Below, in pieces: positions 1-10,259 of a DNA stretch of 64,000 bases. The stretch is from assembly GCA_016584305.1 (NCBI GenBank), contig JACEEZ010007142.1, positions 22,501 through 86,500 of the forward strand, written 5' to 3'. Under the pieces are notes generated by a model. It was given only the letters and a program-made list of their open reading frames with translations. It made no database searches and was not told the origin of the DNA. The stretch is from Chionoecetes opilio. Taxonomy: Eukaryota > Arthropoda > Malacostraca > Decapoda > Majidae. The position numbers and the translations under genes are program-made. Position 1 is the first letter of the stretch, and each line of letters starts with the position of its first letter.

Positions 1-16
1 TCATCCTTAGTGCTTA

Positions 17-212
17 GTGTTGGCTGAAGCCACCACCCCGGGAGGCAGGTCACAAACCCCGGCTAACACCCGGTACCCATTCACTGCTGGGTGGACAGGG
101 GCTCGGGTTTTAAGGAAACAACCTATCTGTTTCCACTCCGCCCGGGGATCGAACCCGGGACTTCTCGGTTGTGAACCGGGTGTGCTACCCTTTTACTACG
201 GAGTACCTAAGT
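17..212 (-). repeat. tRNA-derived SINE (Val-like head)
   Basis: On the minus strand the head (about 212-140) resembles a tRNA: a 5' ACTCCG that can pair with a 3' CGGAGT, a loop TTCACAA that would carry anticodon CAC, and an internal B-box-like GGTTCGATCC. A non-tRNA body follows down to about position 17. The body, and one mispair in the anticodon stem, argue for a SINE rather than a working tRNA gene. Confidence 0.65.
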
Positions 213-306
213 GTGTGTGTGTGTGAGTGTGTGCGTGTGTGTGTGTGAATGTGGTAATTCTGCATGCGGCAAGCTGTAAAAAATAAACCTGGAACTAGTA
301 TATAAT

Positions 307-339
<33 letters not shown>

Positions 340-1447
340 TAGGATCATAATCGGCACTTTGCAGCCACAGGGGCGCTGAACACGTTAGCCTTGGCATGGA
401 CACGTTAGCCTTGGCATGGATGGACACAGCGACTTATATAAGGAAAATAGTACGTCTTTTACGCTATAGAACATGGTACTTGTGTGATCGAACTGCTCAG
501 GGTTTAATGGAAACCCACACGTTCATGAAGGCCTTATGTATGAAAGGAAAACAAAAGAAAAAAATGTAAAAAATAAAATAATAATAATAATACAGTAATA
601 ATAGCAATGATGAAAAAAACAATATTACTACTATTATTAATACTAATAAAATTAATAATAACAAATATACCAGTTTGCATTTAGACATATCATCTTGTAC
701 CCAATGCAAGAACATTGTATACTTACTCAAAGACTACTCTATACAGTAGTCTTTGACTTACTTCATGATGCACCAAACCTCTAACTTCTAGGAGTTCCTC
801 TTCAAACTATACATAATAAGTAATACTATCATTGGTAATAATTTTTGTAAGGCACTACCGTGAAATTAAGTATACTAAAAATCAACATCAACTGGTTCAA
901 GTAAATGTGCTGTAGCTATATACCATGCAACAACTATGCAATGACACATTTCTCAGCTCACCAAATTGACACATCAATTCTTATACCTGGCTAACAGTTA
1001 CACTATCACCTTCCTGGCTATATGGCGCTACCTTGACATTCAATCACCCACTTCATCAACCCGCTGAACACACCTGCTCAGGAAACTGCAAGGCTAAACT
1101 AAACTACACACTCAGAGCCAAAAAACTAACTATAACTAAATGAAATCAAACGTTATTATGACACCCACCAGATATCAACACTTGACTAATGCATAATGTG
1201 ACCTACAAAACACACTCATCAGGTTAACAGGCCATCTTGGGGGCGCCAGTTAGGCCGTTATAGTGGCAATGGACAATAAAGTAAATTAGTAAATCCAAAT
1301 AGATAAGAATGATATTAACCTACAAGTGAACTGTTGGAAAGTTTTCTTGACAATAATTAAGTCTCTATACTGAACGGTGAGCAAAATTTCTCATCAGGTC
1401 AAGGCAAAGTCGCATTTTCAACTCTCAAATCTAAAAGTTCATCTTAC
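213..1447. other. Intergenic or intronic, low complexity
   Basis: No coding signal is seen. It holds a GT-rich tract (about 208-248), an A-run (314-339), a perfect 20-bp tandem duplication (381-400 and 401-420) and an ATA-rich stretch (about 565-660). It may be intron of the Tudor gene on the minus strand, because a donor site borders it at 1447. Confidence 0.5.
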
Positions 1448-2355
1448 CCTCAGGCGGCAAAGTCATGGCTGTGAGGAGCGTAAAGGGGGGGAGAGTGCAG
1501 TGGTCTGTTTGTCCCTCCTTGGCAGAGTTTGTCTCCCCATCCTTCCCGTGCTGAGGGAGAAACAGGGCCATGCAGGGCAGCTCCATGAACTGCCTCGGGA
1601 TTGGCCGAATGTCCGTGTGAGACACGTTCTCCGTGTTGCCGTAGTCCACAAAGAGCACTTGACAGCTGGCTTCTTCTTCTTCTTTCAGGTGAGGAGCTAA
1701 ACCGCGGTTTTCACCCGGTTCAAAGCCTAATTTCCGGCTGGCTCCCTCAGGGCTTGTATGAGGCCCTAACTCTCTGCTCTTTTTTCCCAAGCCTTTTCTA
1801 AAAATACTTTAACCCCTTCGATGATTCTTCTATTTGTATCCTGTACCCTACTCAAACCTAAAAGAAATTCCATTATCCCATCTATGTTCCCCTCTGCCAC
1901 TCTATCCCACTGATCCCCGCCTACCTCCCGTGCCACTATTTCTATAAGCCGCTCTCTTTCCTCATCATACCTTGGACACACTAATACCAGGTGATCTACA
2001 GTTTCATCTAGTCTACCCATACACATTTGACATATCTTGCTTCCTTCGTTTGCCCATCTATATGTTCTACTATTGACCTCCAGAGATTTAGTCCTTGCTT
2101 TAAATATTAAACTACTCCCCAAGCTACCATCATAAAAGACCTCACACTTTGGTGTGGTCTTCCCCTTGTACCAAGTCAGAGAACTCTTACCCTCCATCCT
2201 CTGTCTCCACATCTCCCTGCCCTGCCTCTGAACTTGGTCTTTCACCTTTCGCTTTAACTCCCCCTCACTAGACTGGTGTATCCTATCTGTGAAACTATCA
2301 CCTTCGTATCTGGCGTCGGCTGAGGCAACACACAGTCCGCGGTACCACGTGCCAT
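1448..2355 (-). pseudogene. Tudor-domain protein exon, split by a LINE
   Basis: Two minus-strand pieces form one extended-Tudor-type domain. The first (2355-2310) encodes DGTWYRGLCVASADA and the second (1670-1448) begins SCQVLFVDYGNTENV and continues through IRPIPRQFMELPCMALFLP. WYR and VDYGN are hallmarks of Tudor folds that bind methylarginine in germline piRNA-pathway proteins. The exon ends at a good donor (AGG|GTAAGA, intron starting at 1447) and begins after a possible acceptor at 2357-2356 beside a CA microsatellite. The 639-bp insert at 1671-2309 is LINE sequence that runs into a stop, so this allele cannot encode an intact domain unless the insert is removed or polymorphic. No other exons of the gene were recognised here. 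It could be a dead duplicate or a live gene with a disrupted exon. Confidence 0.7.
1671..2309 (-). mobile_element. 5'-truncated LINE, reverse transcriptase C-terminal end
   Basis: Read on the minus strand the insert encodes the tail of a non-LTR retrotransposon ORF2. It includes a CCHC-like cluster (CQMCMGRLDETVDHLVLVC) and a charged helical end, stops near 1766, then runs into a 3' tail of GAA repeats. CTGGC occurs on both sides (1666-1670 and 2310-2314), consistent with a short target-site duplication. Only about 180 residues remain, so the copy is immobile. Confidence 0.7.
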
Positions 2356-2360
2356 CTTCA

Positions 2361-2425
2361 GTGTGTGTGTGTGTGTGTGTATGTGTGAGTGCATGTGTGT
2401 ATGTATGTGTGTGTGTGTGTGTGTG

Positions 2426-2468
<43 letters not shown>

Positions 2469-2473
2469 AGACA
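2361..2473. repeat. (GT)n microsatellite
   Basis: Almost continuous GT dinucleotides with a few GA and AT interruptions, directly upstream (minus strand) of the Tudor exon acceptor. Confidence 0.9.
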
Positions 2474-2619
2474 CACATATATATATAGCCTACATATATA
2501 CACATCATACCCCGTATGTGATATTATCGTGAATATTTTCATCGTGTGGAGGATGAAGAGGGAGAATTAAGGAAGAGGAGGAGGAGGGAGAAGAAATAGT
2601 AGATGAGAAAGAAAGAAAG

Positions 2620-2621
<2 letters not shown>

Positions 2622-2712
<91 letters not shown>

Positions 2713-2748
2713 GAAAGGAAAGGAAGGAGAGAGAGAGAGAGAGAGGGG
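2622..2748. repeat. (GA)n microsatellite
   Basis: Long GA dinucleotide run with short GGA and GAAAGG interruptions. Serine/leucine ORFs over it are artefacts. Confidence 0.9.
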
Positions 2749-2759
2749 GGGAGTGTTTT

Positions 2760-4880
2760 GGGGGTTGATATTATAGGTTAAGTTCATAAATAATTTGTTG
2801 AAAATAAAAATATTATTGTTATTATTATATTACCTGCATTTGGTAAGGGGTTTACATGCAAATGAGGGAGCGAGAAGCCTGGAACCCCCTCCTCTGTATT
2901 TACCTCCTACAACGAGACAAGGCGTAGACAAGACTGGGATGGGAAAGTTTCACTCCCTGAATCCTGTATAAATGCTTTCGGCCGCTTTTTTAAACTTGGA
3001 CTAGGGAGAGTCTAACGTGGAGCTTCCATGTTAGACTCTAGTGGTACCAATGCCACGAACGCGTTCTTTAGACACCATCTTGGAGAGCTAACATAGTCTT
3101 ATGTTGATCCACGACTGCGCTTGGGTTGGCAGCCCTGAACCAGGGAGATCATATATTGGGGGACGGAGAGCGGAAGTCATTTGTCTCCGCGCCCTGCTAC
3201 CGAGAACAACAAAACACACCATACCATATATGAACTTATATTCTTCATTTATTCACTTTTTTACCCACATTTTCCTTGATCTTCATAGCTCTTCCCATTA
3301 TTGGGAGTAAAGATTGTCATGGTCATGTTATAGTTATTATTTAGTTGCACAACTAATGATGCCTTAATCACTAGTTGATAGTTGAAATTCATATCAGGGC
3401 AAACCTATATATTAAATATATATATCGGTCGACTTCTTGAATCAAAACGTATAGTTCATCATACAAGTTTGGCCGCTATAATGATCCGGTGGTGGTGGTG
3501 GTATCAAATGTCTGACGTACTATATAAAGTATATATAGTACACACGCACGTATACACACAAGCAAGGATATTATAAAGTTATACTATCCTTGCACACAAG
3601 TGTCACGTGTGTCACAGTGAGGTGTTAGCCCCCCGTGTGTCTTGTCTGACCTAAAGAGCGAACGCGCAGTTCTCGTCCACTACAACAGAGTACCGCCAGG
3701 GCCACGGATACGGCATACGTACGGCGAGGGCCAGCAGTGGTCTATAGATACTAATTTCGGGCACGCAAGACTCGAACCTATGATCAGCGCATCAAGGTAT
3801 ACCCTGGGTACGTCTCTGTAGTAATCAGTGGGAGAATATTACGCTGAAAGGCTAATGTGGCAGCTATGTATTATCGTAACATTCTGGCGAGTGAGCTAAA
3901 ATCGGCCCTATTTCGGAAATCAGCCGATCTTAGCTCAACACCGGCAAACATAGTTTTTAGGTTTAGGTTAAGTTATGTTTAGGTCTGGTTTAGGTTAGGT
4001 AAGGTTTATGATAGGTTTGTGTTAAGTTTTGTAGAGTTATTTAGGTTAAATAAGCGTCCGCGGTACGATTTCCGAAAGAGGCCGGTGACGGCTCGGTACG
4101 GGCATCTCCCTCAGCCCACCCTCGTAAGGTTATTGTAGCCATAATACACTCGTAAGTTGTCCCTTACGAGGGATTTTCGAGCATCCCTGCCGAGGTGGAT
4201 AGATGTGTGGAAATAGGAGACTTCTGCCGTGGCCTCCCCGTAGAGGGATGTAAGGAACCGCTGTTAGCGTAGACTAGACTATTATGACCAAAATGAGAAT
4301 AAATGTCTCCTCTGTTTCCATTAATTAAATGCAAGTGCTGCTGTATAGTCGTATAAGTGAGTGACTATTATATTGCAGATAGTCTGGACTCGGCGGGCGA
4401 GGAGAGATAAACAAACCCAGATTTCGTAGGGCGCCAAACGCGGTCTTTAAAAAAATATTTCAGATGCTTCATAATCTGCAGTAGACGCATGTATATACAC
4501 TCATATTTTGCCCAACAGAGCATTGACAATACCGCTACTTTGTCTTAGCATGGGCATTGGCATAGTATCGTAAATATCATTAGACTCAAGTGTTGGACAG
4601 GGTCCTGGGTGTCTAACATTTCCAATACTATTCTCGTTAGTTTTAGACCAACTTAAGACTAATCCCCCCCGGAAAATGTTTAGAAAACGGAAATGCCTGT
4701 CTAAAGCCACGGTTAGTCTTAGGTTAGCCGAAGTCCACGTTTAAAGAATCGGCCGTTTGTCTCGGCTACCACCCTTGTTTGAGGGACACAAGTCTAGTAT
4801 ATGGATGGAAGGATATACTGTATGATGTATATATGTGCAGAAGAGAACTACTACTCTGTACCATATTTCTTTTTAGCAGA
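2760..4880. other. Intergenic, no gene seen
   Basis: No exon-like ORF with splice signals was recognised. Short GGTTA-type motifs appear around 3960-4040. A short phrase at 3663-3685 (CGCAGTTCTCGTCCACTA) recurs at 9054-9071, suggesting both are remnants of one dispersed repeat. Confidence 0.5.
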
Positions 4881-4889
4881 GGTGGGCAT

Positions 4890-5120
4890 CGCAATTTTTT
4901 TTTCCAATTCCGCAATTCCGACCTGCACCAGTCCGCAATCGCAATTCCGCAATTTTTTTCAGATAGGCCTTTTCGCAATCGCAATTCCGCAATTCCGCAA
5001 ACTTATTTTGACACCTACAATTAAAACAAAACACCTACAATTAAAACAAAAAATGTCTCTAGACTCTTAAACATCTTTAGACTCTTAAACACCTACAGTT
5101 AAAACAAAAAATGTCTCTAG
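4890..5120. repeat. Degenerate short tandem repeats
   Basis: The first half repeats CGCAATTCCGCAATTCCG-like units. The second half repeats a roughly 45-bp unit containing CACCTACAATTAAAACAAAA and TCTAGACTCTTAAAC. Confidence 0.75.
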
Positions 5121-5269
5121 ACTCTTTATTAGTGTTTAATACTTCTGTAATCCTATTCTGTTTCTGTCTATACTTGTTACTTGTCCTTCACAATTAAGTC
5201 TTTGTCTCTTTAAGTGTTTTTCTTTACTGGGGTTAGGTTAATTTTATTTTCATATCTCATATACACTTC

Positions 5270-5800
5270 TTCCTATTAAAAATGTCTTATATCTCCGAAA
5301 GTAGTGATTTGCGACGGAAGTTCGTAAAGAAAATGTTTTTTAGAATCTATTAAGGTGAACAGAAACCACACTCCCAATTGTGTAGGTAATTTCGGTCCTA
5401 GTGTAAACATTTACCCTAAGGTAAGGTTAGGTTAGGTTAGGTTAGGTTAGGTTAGGTTCAGGTTCAGGTTAGGTTAGGTTAGGTAAGGTAGCCACGGGTG
5501 CGCCTCCGAAAGAAAAGCAATGCAGGTCACAAGAAGAGGAAGAGGGAGGCATTTTGTAAACAAGGAAACTTATTCTTCCTCCCACCTAAAATGTTCATGT
5601 CTCCGAAACTATTGATTTGCGACGGAAAGCTCAAGGAGAAAATGTCTCTTTGAATACAATAAGGTAAACAAAAACCATGCTCCCAATTGTGTAGGGAAGT
5701 TTGGTGCCATCGTAAAAATTTACCATTTTTATTTTCCGGAAACCTATTAAGGTTTTTTTTTTTCCACCAAATCCTAGGGTCACTTTTTCATTGATAACAA
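5270..5800. repeat. Duplicated segment pair flanking the TTAGG array
   Basis: The segment at about 5280-5400 (TCTCCGAAAGTAGTGATTTG, then CGACGGAAGT, then CCCAATTGTGTAGG) is repeated in diverged form at about 5588-5705. The two copies lie either side of the TTAGG array. Confidence 0.7.
5421..5490. repeat. Interstitial (TTAGG)n telomere-type array
   Basis: About a dozen GGTTA units, two of them mutated to GGTTC. TTAGG is the ancestral arthropod telomere repeat. Unique-looking sequence on both sides shows it is interstitial. Confidence 0.85.
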
Positions 5801-6524
5801 TGTATCTCCATCAGAAAAAGCTGTAAAACTTGGCCAGGAAATAATAGTCAGTGTCTCAGAAACCAGAGGCGTATTTTGTCCATGCCCTTGGAAGTAAAAT
5901 TTTACTTATTTAAGCTCCGCCCACTTATTTTTTACTCTTTTGCGTGCATAGAAAACTGAGCAGATACACTTATTTTACTCTTTTCCTGTAAAATTATACA
6001 GTCGTGGGTGTGGGTGGTGGTTTCAAGAGCCTGGCCAATCAGATCGCGCGCATGAGAAAATCTTATCAAAACTCCTCCCGTAAATGTTTCTCTTTTCCTT
6101 TAATTCTCATCCAATTCAACATTCATTACATGCGCACGACATGCAAAGGATACTGTATTTAATTAATAGTAGGTAAGGAGTAGTAAGGAGTAGAGTAGGT
6201 GACTCTTAACAGGTAAGAAGTCACAAATATTAAAATTCTCCAGCGACGTCTGGGAACAAATTTCCCAATCCCTCGAATTTTTCAATGTGTCCGAATCTTC
6301 GTTGATGCTTGCTGGCTTAGCACCAAAACTGGTGTATTATTGCTATAGTATAGTCAAATACTTAAATATATTCATGAGTGATATTACATTTGCAATAGAA
6401 ATGTATAAATTTGGTATATATGTTATATCACACAAAAAGAAAGCCTTTTAGAGAACCTATCGCAGGGCACGAATACGAACATTTCATCAGTCTGATTCAG
6501 CGCCAACACGGTAAGGAGGTCTCT

Positions 6525-6875
6525 ACCCACGGGCCACCACACACCCACCACCACCCAGGCACCCACCCGCCCACCACCACCCGCCCACCACACACCCATC
6601 ACACACCCATCACACACCCACCCACCACACGCCCATCACCCATCCGCCCACCACACACCCACCCACCACACGCCCATCACCCATCCGCCCACCACACACC
6701 CACCCACCACACGCCCATCACACATCCGCCCACCACACACCCACCCACCACACGCCCATCACCCATCCGCCCACCACACACCCACCCACCACACGCCCAT
6801 CATACATCCGCCCACCACACACCCACCCACCACACGTCCATCACACACCCGCCCACCACACACCCGCCCATGGAT
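6525..6875. repeat. CCACCCACCACAC-type minisatellite
   Basis: Tandem CCCACCACACACCCACCCAC-like units with a 63-bp higher-order period (CGCCCATCAC followed by CCATCCGCC). The Pro/His/Thr ORF over it is a by-product. Confidence 0.85.
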
Positions 6876-7246
6876 GTTAAACGGGGGAGATGCACTGGAG
6901 GATGAATCACAACCAGCATTCATCTAGGTTTAGGCAAAGAATAATTCGTGAAACGTAGATGTAGGTACACGTAGCCTACATACGTACAGGTCCATGATAG
7001 CATTAAACATCCTCGACGCACATCGTGAAATGGCTGTGTAGCAAATAGATATTCAAATAACAGTTTCATAGCGCCCTAAACATTTCAGTTTAATATAAAG
7101 TCCATCTATAGAGTTAGAAAACAATGCTAGGCCATTCTAAGAGCTCAAAACAATTAGATATCGATGTGTAATACAGACAATCACGCTACTACTCTTTGCT
7201 GTGCCTTCAATAATGTCAACCTTAACGATATTCCTTGAGCCTCTGT

Positions 7247-7920
7247 AAGCCCCGTCCACACTACCACTCACCACCGTCGGCGCTTGCCGTCGAACAGTGT
7301 TCGTCACTCAAAAGTGGCAGTGTGGACACGATGCCGACGAGCAAAATTTAACCGTCGGCGCTGCCCGCCAACATTCAGCAGGTTTAATATTGGGCGGGCA
7401 TGCCCGCCACTCACGGGTCAGCGCCAAACACATGCTTCAAGTTATCGGCAGTTTTCACTATCTAGATATTTTTGCATTGCTATGTACCGTATACCATCAG
7501 AACCAAGAAAGTTAGCTGATTACGAGTATGTGATAAAAAATTAAATGGGAGAAATGGTCGGGAAATTGCAGCGAGTTGAAGACAAAAAAGTGAGAAAAAT
7601 GTTTATACACTATTTCTTTTTGCTATATTTTTTAGAATACACAAAAAGTTTTTCGTATATTTTTCTTGCTTGTGATATGCAGAAATGTGTCATGAAGATG
7701 ATAGTTGGGTCAGTTTTTCTAAACCTCCTGTGGTTATTTCATAATCTCGAGTGAGAGTACACGATATGCAGAAAACATGACTCTCACTTTGAAATCAGGA
7801 AGCGCACTGACCGCCGAGCAAAACCGTTCGTGTGGACACAAACCTGGCAACGGCGCTTCCCGTCGGCAAGCACCGACGGCAAGCGCCGACGGTGGTGAGT
7901 GGTAGTGTGGACGGGGCTTA
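7247..7920. mobile_element. Harbinger-like nonautonomous element, copy 1
   Basis: Ends are inverted repeats beginning GCCCCGTCCACACTACCAC and continuing through CACCGTCGG, flanked by TAA on each side, which fits the 3-bp TWA target duplication of PIF/Harbinger elements. Subterminal CGTCGGCGCTTGC motifs repeat near both ends. An 86-codon ORF (7284-7544) shows no domain I can name, so this looks like a MITE-sized derivative. Confidence 0.65.
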
Positions 7921-8593
7921 AGGCCCCGTCCACACTACCACTCACCACCGTCGGTGCTTGCCGTCGGTGCTTGCCGACGGGAAGCACCGTTGCCAGGGTT
8001 GTGTCCACACGAACGGTTTTGTTCGGCGGTCAGCGCGCTTCCTGATTTCAAAGTGAGAGTCATGTTTTCTGCATATCGTGTACTCTCACTCGAGATTATG
8101 AAATAACCACAGGAGGTTTAGAAAAACTGACCCAACTATCATCTTCATGACACATTTCTGCATATCATAAGCAAGAAAAATATACGAAAACCTTTTGTGT
8201 ATTCTAAAAAATATAGCAAAAAGAAACAGTGTATAAACATTTTTCTCACTTTTTTGTCTTCAACTCGCTGCAATTTCCCGACCATTTCTCCCATTTAATT
8301 TTTGATCACATACTCGTAATCAGCTGACTTTCTTGGTTCTGGTGGTATACGGTACATAGCAATGCAAAAATATCTAGATAGTGAAAACTGCCGATAACTT
8401 GAAGCATGTGTTTGGCGCTGACCCGTGAGTGACGGGCATGCCCGCCCAATATTAAACCTGCTGAATGTTGGCGGGCAGCGCCGACGGTTAAATTTTGCTC
8501 GTCGGCATCGTGTCCACACTGCCACTTTTGAGTGACGAACACTGTTCGACGGCAAGCGCCGACGGTGGTGAGTGGTAGTGTGGACGGGGCTTA
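7918..8593. mobile_element. Harbinger-like nonautonomous element, copy 2 (inverted)
   Basis: Nearly identical to the preceding element but in opposite orientation, sharing the central TAA. The same 86-codon ORF appears on the minus strand (8555-8295) with only a few substitutions, so the two copies are recent. Together they make a near-perfect 1.35-kb palindrome. Confidence 0.65.
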
Positions 8594-8769
8594 AGAGGTA
8601 ATGAAGTGTACGACACTTTTACTCTCGGCAACATCAAGAAAGAGCTTTGGCAGCGCTACAATCGTATTTTGTGATGGCAAGCAGGGGCGGAGCTTAAATA
8701 AGTATAATTTTACTCCAGAAGGACACTACAAAATACGCCTCAGGGAAGTGACGAAATTGTACGAAAGCA

Positions 8770-9450
8770 ACTGTGCCCCACCCCGCAGGTTCCAACGGGA
8801 GGGGTTCCGACCCCTTCGACCCCCTGACGAGAATATTAACATAACCGAAACTTAACCTAACCTCCTAAGGGATGGGGGTGGGTGGGAAGCAGGTCGGGGT
8901 GTGTCTATGCATAATTATTAGACAACTCTTATAATTTCTTCAATATATATATATATATGTTTTAAAGGTTACGCATGCAGAAATGGATTAATACTGCACA
9001 TTATACTAAGCAAAACATAATCTGTTAAGTGGTATCGGCGGTAGCGATCGACCGCGCAGTTCTCGTCCACTATAACCCATTTAGCCCACATGAACGCGTC
9101 TTCTCTTCTAACAATCACCTCCTCCCTTTTCATCACCAGTAGCTACGTATATATATGCCCCTAAAGTTAAAACACTAACAACAAATCTCCGCGCCTCCCA
9201 CTGTCATCGCTTTCATCTTTGTTTGTTATTGTTGGGTGAAGCGGTTGGCTCAACCGTGTGCTAGTGTTTTGTCAGTGTTCGACGAACAGGTCCAACCAAA
9301 TACAAGTTTGGTTCGACGAAACAGTCCGACGAAACGCCTCGTGTGATACCCGCTTCACCCTCGCGAGTGAGCTTCATGTTAAAGCGAAGGTCGAGCTTCA
9401 ATTTAAATACTTGGCAGTTCTTCCTTGTTCTCTCTTGGCTCACGCCCCCC
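8770..9450. other. Intergenic, no gene seen
   Basis: No gene recognised. A short AT dinucleotide run lies near 8945-8960. Confidence 0.5.
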
Positions 9451-9717
9451 TACCGTAGATAACACTATAGTCGCCAGTCACTTGCCACTGCACTAATGTC
9501 GCCAGGCACAATATATTACGATTTTTAGCACCACTACTGATTTGTATGTGCCACTGAAGATGATACACAGTAGTTTATATTATGTACATCACACTATAGG
9601 CTACATGTCTTCAGTGGCACATAAAAGTCTGTAGGGATGCTAAAAATCGTAATATATTGTGCCTGGCGACATTAGTGCAGTGGCAAGTGACTGGACTATA
9701 GTGTTATATACGGTAGC
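9451..9717. mobile_element. Foldback MITE
   Basis: The left end (TACCGTAGATAACACTATAG through AATATATTACGATTTTTAGC) is matched by the reverse complement of the right end over about 80 bp. Short inner arms around TGTGCCACTGAAGA also pair. No coding capacity. Confidence 0.8.
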
Positions 9718-9779
9718 CTCGGTAGGTTGACCCCAAGGATAGTATATAGTATCCTTGGTTGACCCACGCCCCCAGGGTA

Positions 9780-10060
9780 AGAACAGCTGGTGTAAAGAGA
9801 AATCGGAGATGGTGCTGTAGGCTTGGTATCGTTTGTCTCTCTGTATTTCTATTCTTCCTCATTATACCTTCTTATAATTTTAGTAAAGATTCGTTTTATC
9901 GCCCCTGCCCTATCTCGCTTACTACCTTATGAAGGACTTATATTTTGTCATACACGTCTTCTACTAACCTTCAAACCTTCAGGAAAGCTGTTACTTGGGT
10001 TAAAAGCACGGACAAAAATGATCTAATAAGAATAAATATTTTTTCTCTTCCTTCATTTCA
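9780..10060 (+). other. eIF3e upstream region / 5'UTR intron
   Basis: No ORF of note. The stretch ends in a good acceptor (TTCATTTCAG at 10051-10060), implying that a non-coding first exon of eIF3e lies farther upstream. Its donor was not identified. Confidence 0.45.
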
Positions 10061-10136
10061 GGAATTGTCGCTCTAAAGACCAACCCAGCAAGACCTCTCT
10101 CTCTCTCTCTCTCTCTCTGTCCACTCTCTCTCCAAA

Positions 10137-10259
10137 ATGACCAAGACCAAGACCGTTCTTAGGCTCAGGCTCTCGACCAAGTTTGCGTCAGCATGGCGGA
10201 CTACGACCTCACCTCCAAGCTGGGGCCGTTTTTGGACCGCCATTTGGTCTTTCCTTTGA
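10137..10259 (+). other. Upstream ORF overlapping the eIF3e start
   Basis: An ATG in good context (A at -3) lies 56 nt before the eIF3e ATG in a different frame. It opens 40 codons that run through the main start and end at TGA 10257-10259. If the mRNA includes 10061 onward, scanning ribosomes meet this start first. It follows a CT-rich tract (about 10095-10130). Confidence 0.55.

Larger units (their letters stand above)
5866..8757. mobile_element. Possible composite element with 60-bp inverted ends
   Basis: The sequence at about 5870-5929 and the reverse complement of about 8688-8747 align over roughly 60 bp. Shared blocks are GAGGCGTATTTTGT, GTAAAATT, and ACTTATTTAAGCTCCGCCC. The interior holds a minisatellite and the Harbinger-like palindrome. 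These may be terminal inverted repeats of an older transposon, or two independent copies of one repeat in opposite orientation. No transposase was recognised. Confidence 0.45.

Noticed and set aside
129..212. A true tRNA-Val gene
   Set aside because: It is followed by a SINE body and has an imperfect anticodon stem.
5421..5490. A real chromosome end
   Set aside because: Non-telomeric sequence continues on both sides.
6411..6905. 164-codon His/Thr/Pro ORF
   Set aside because: Translation of a minisatellite.
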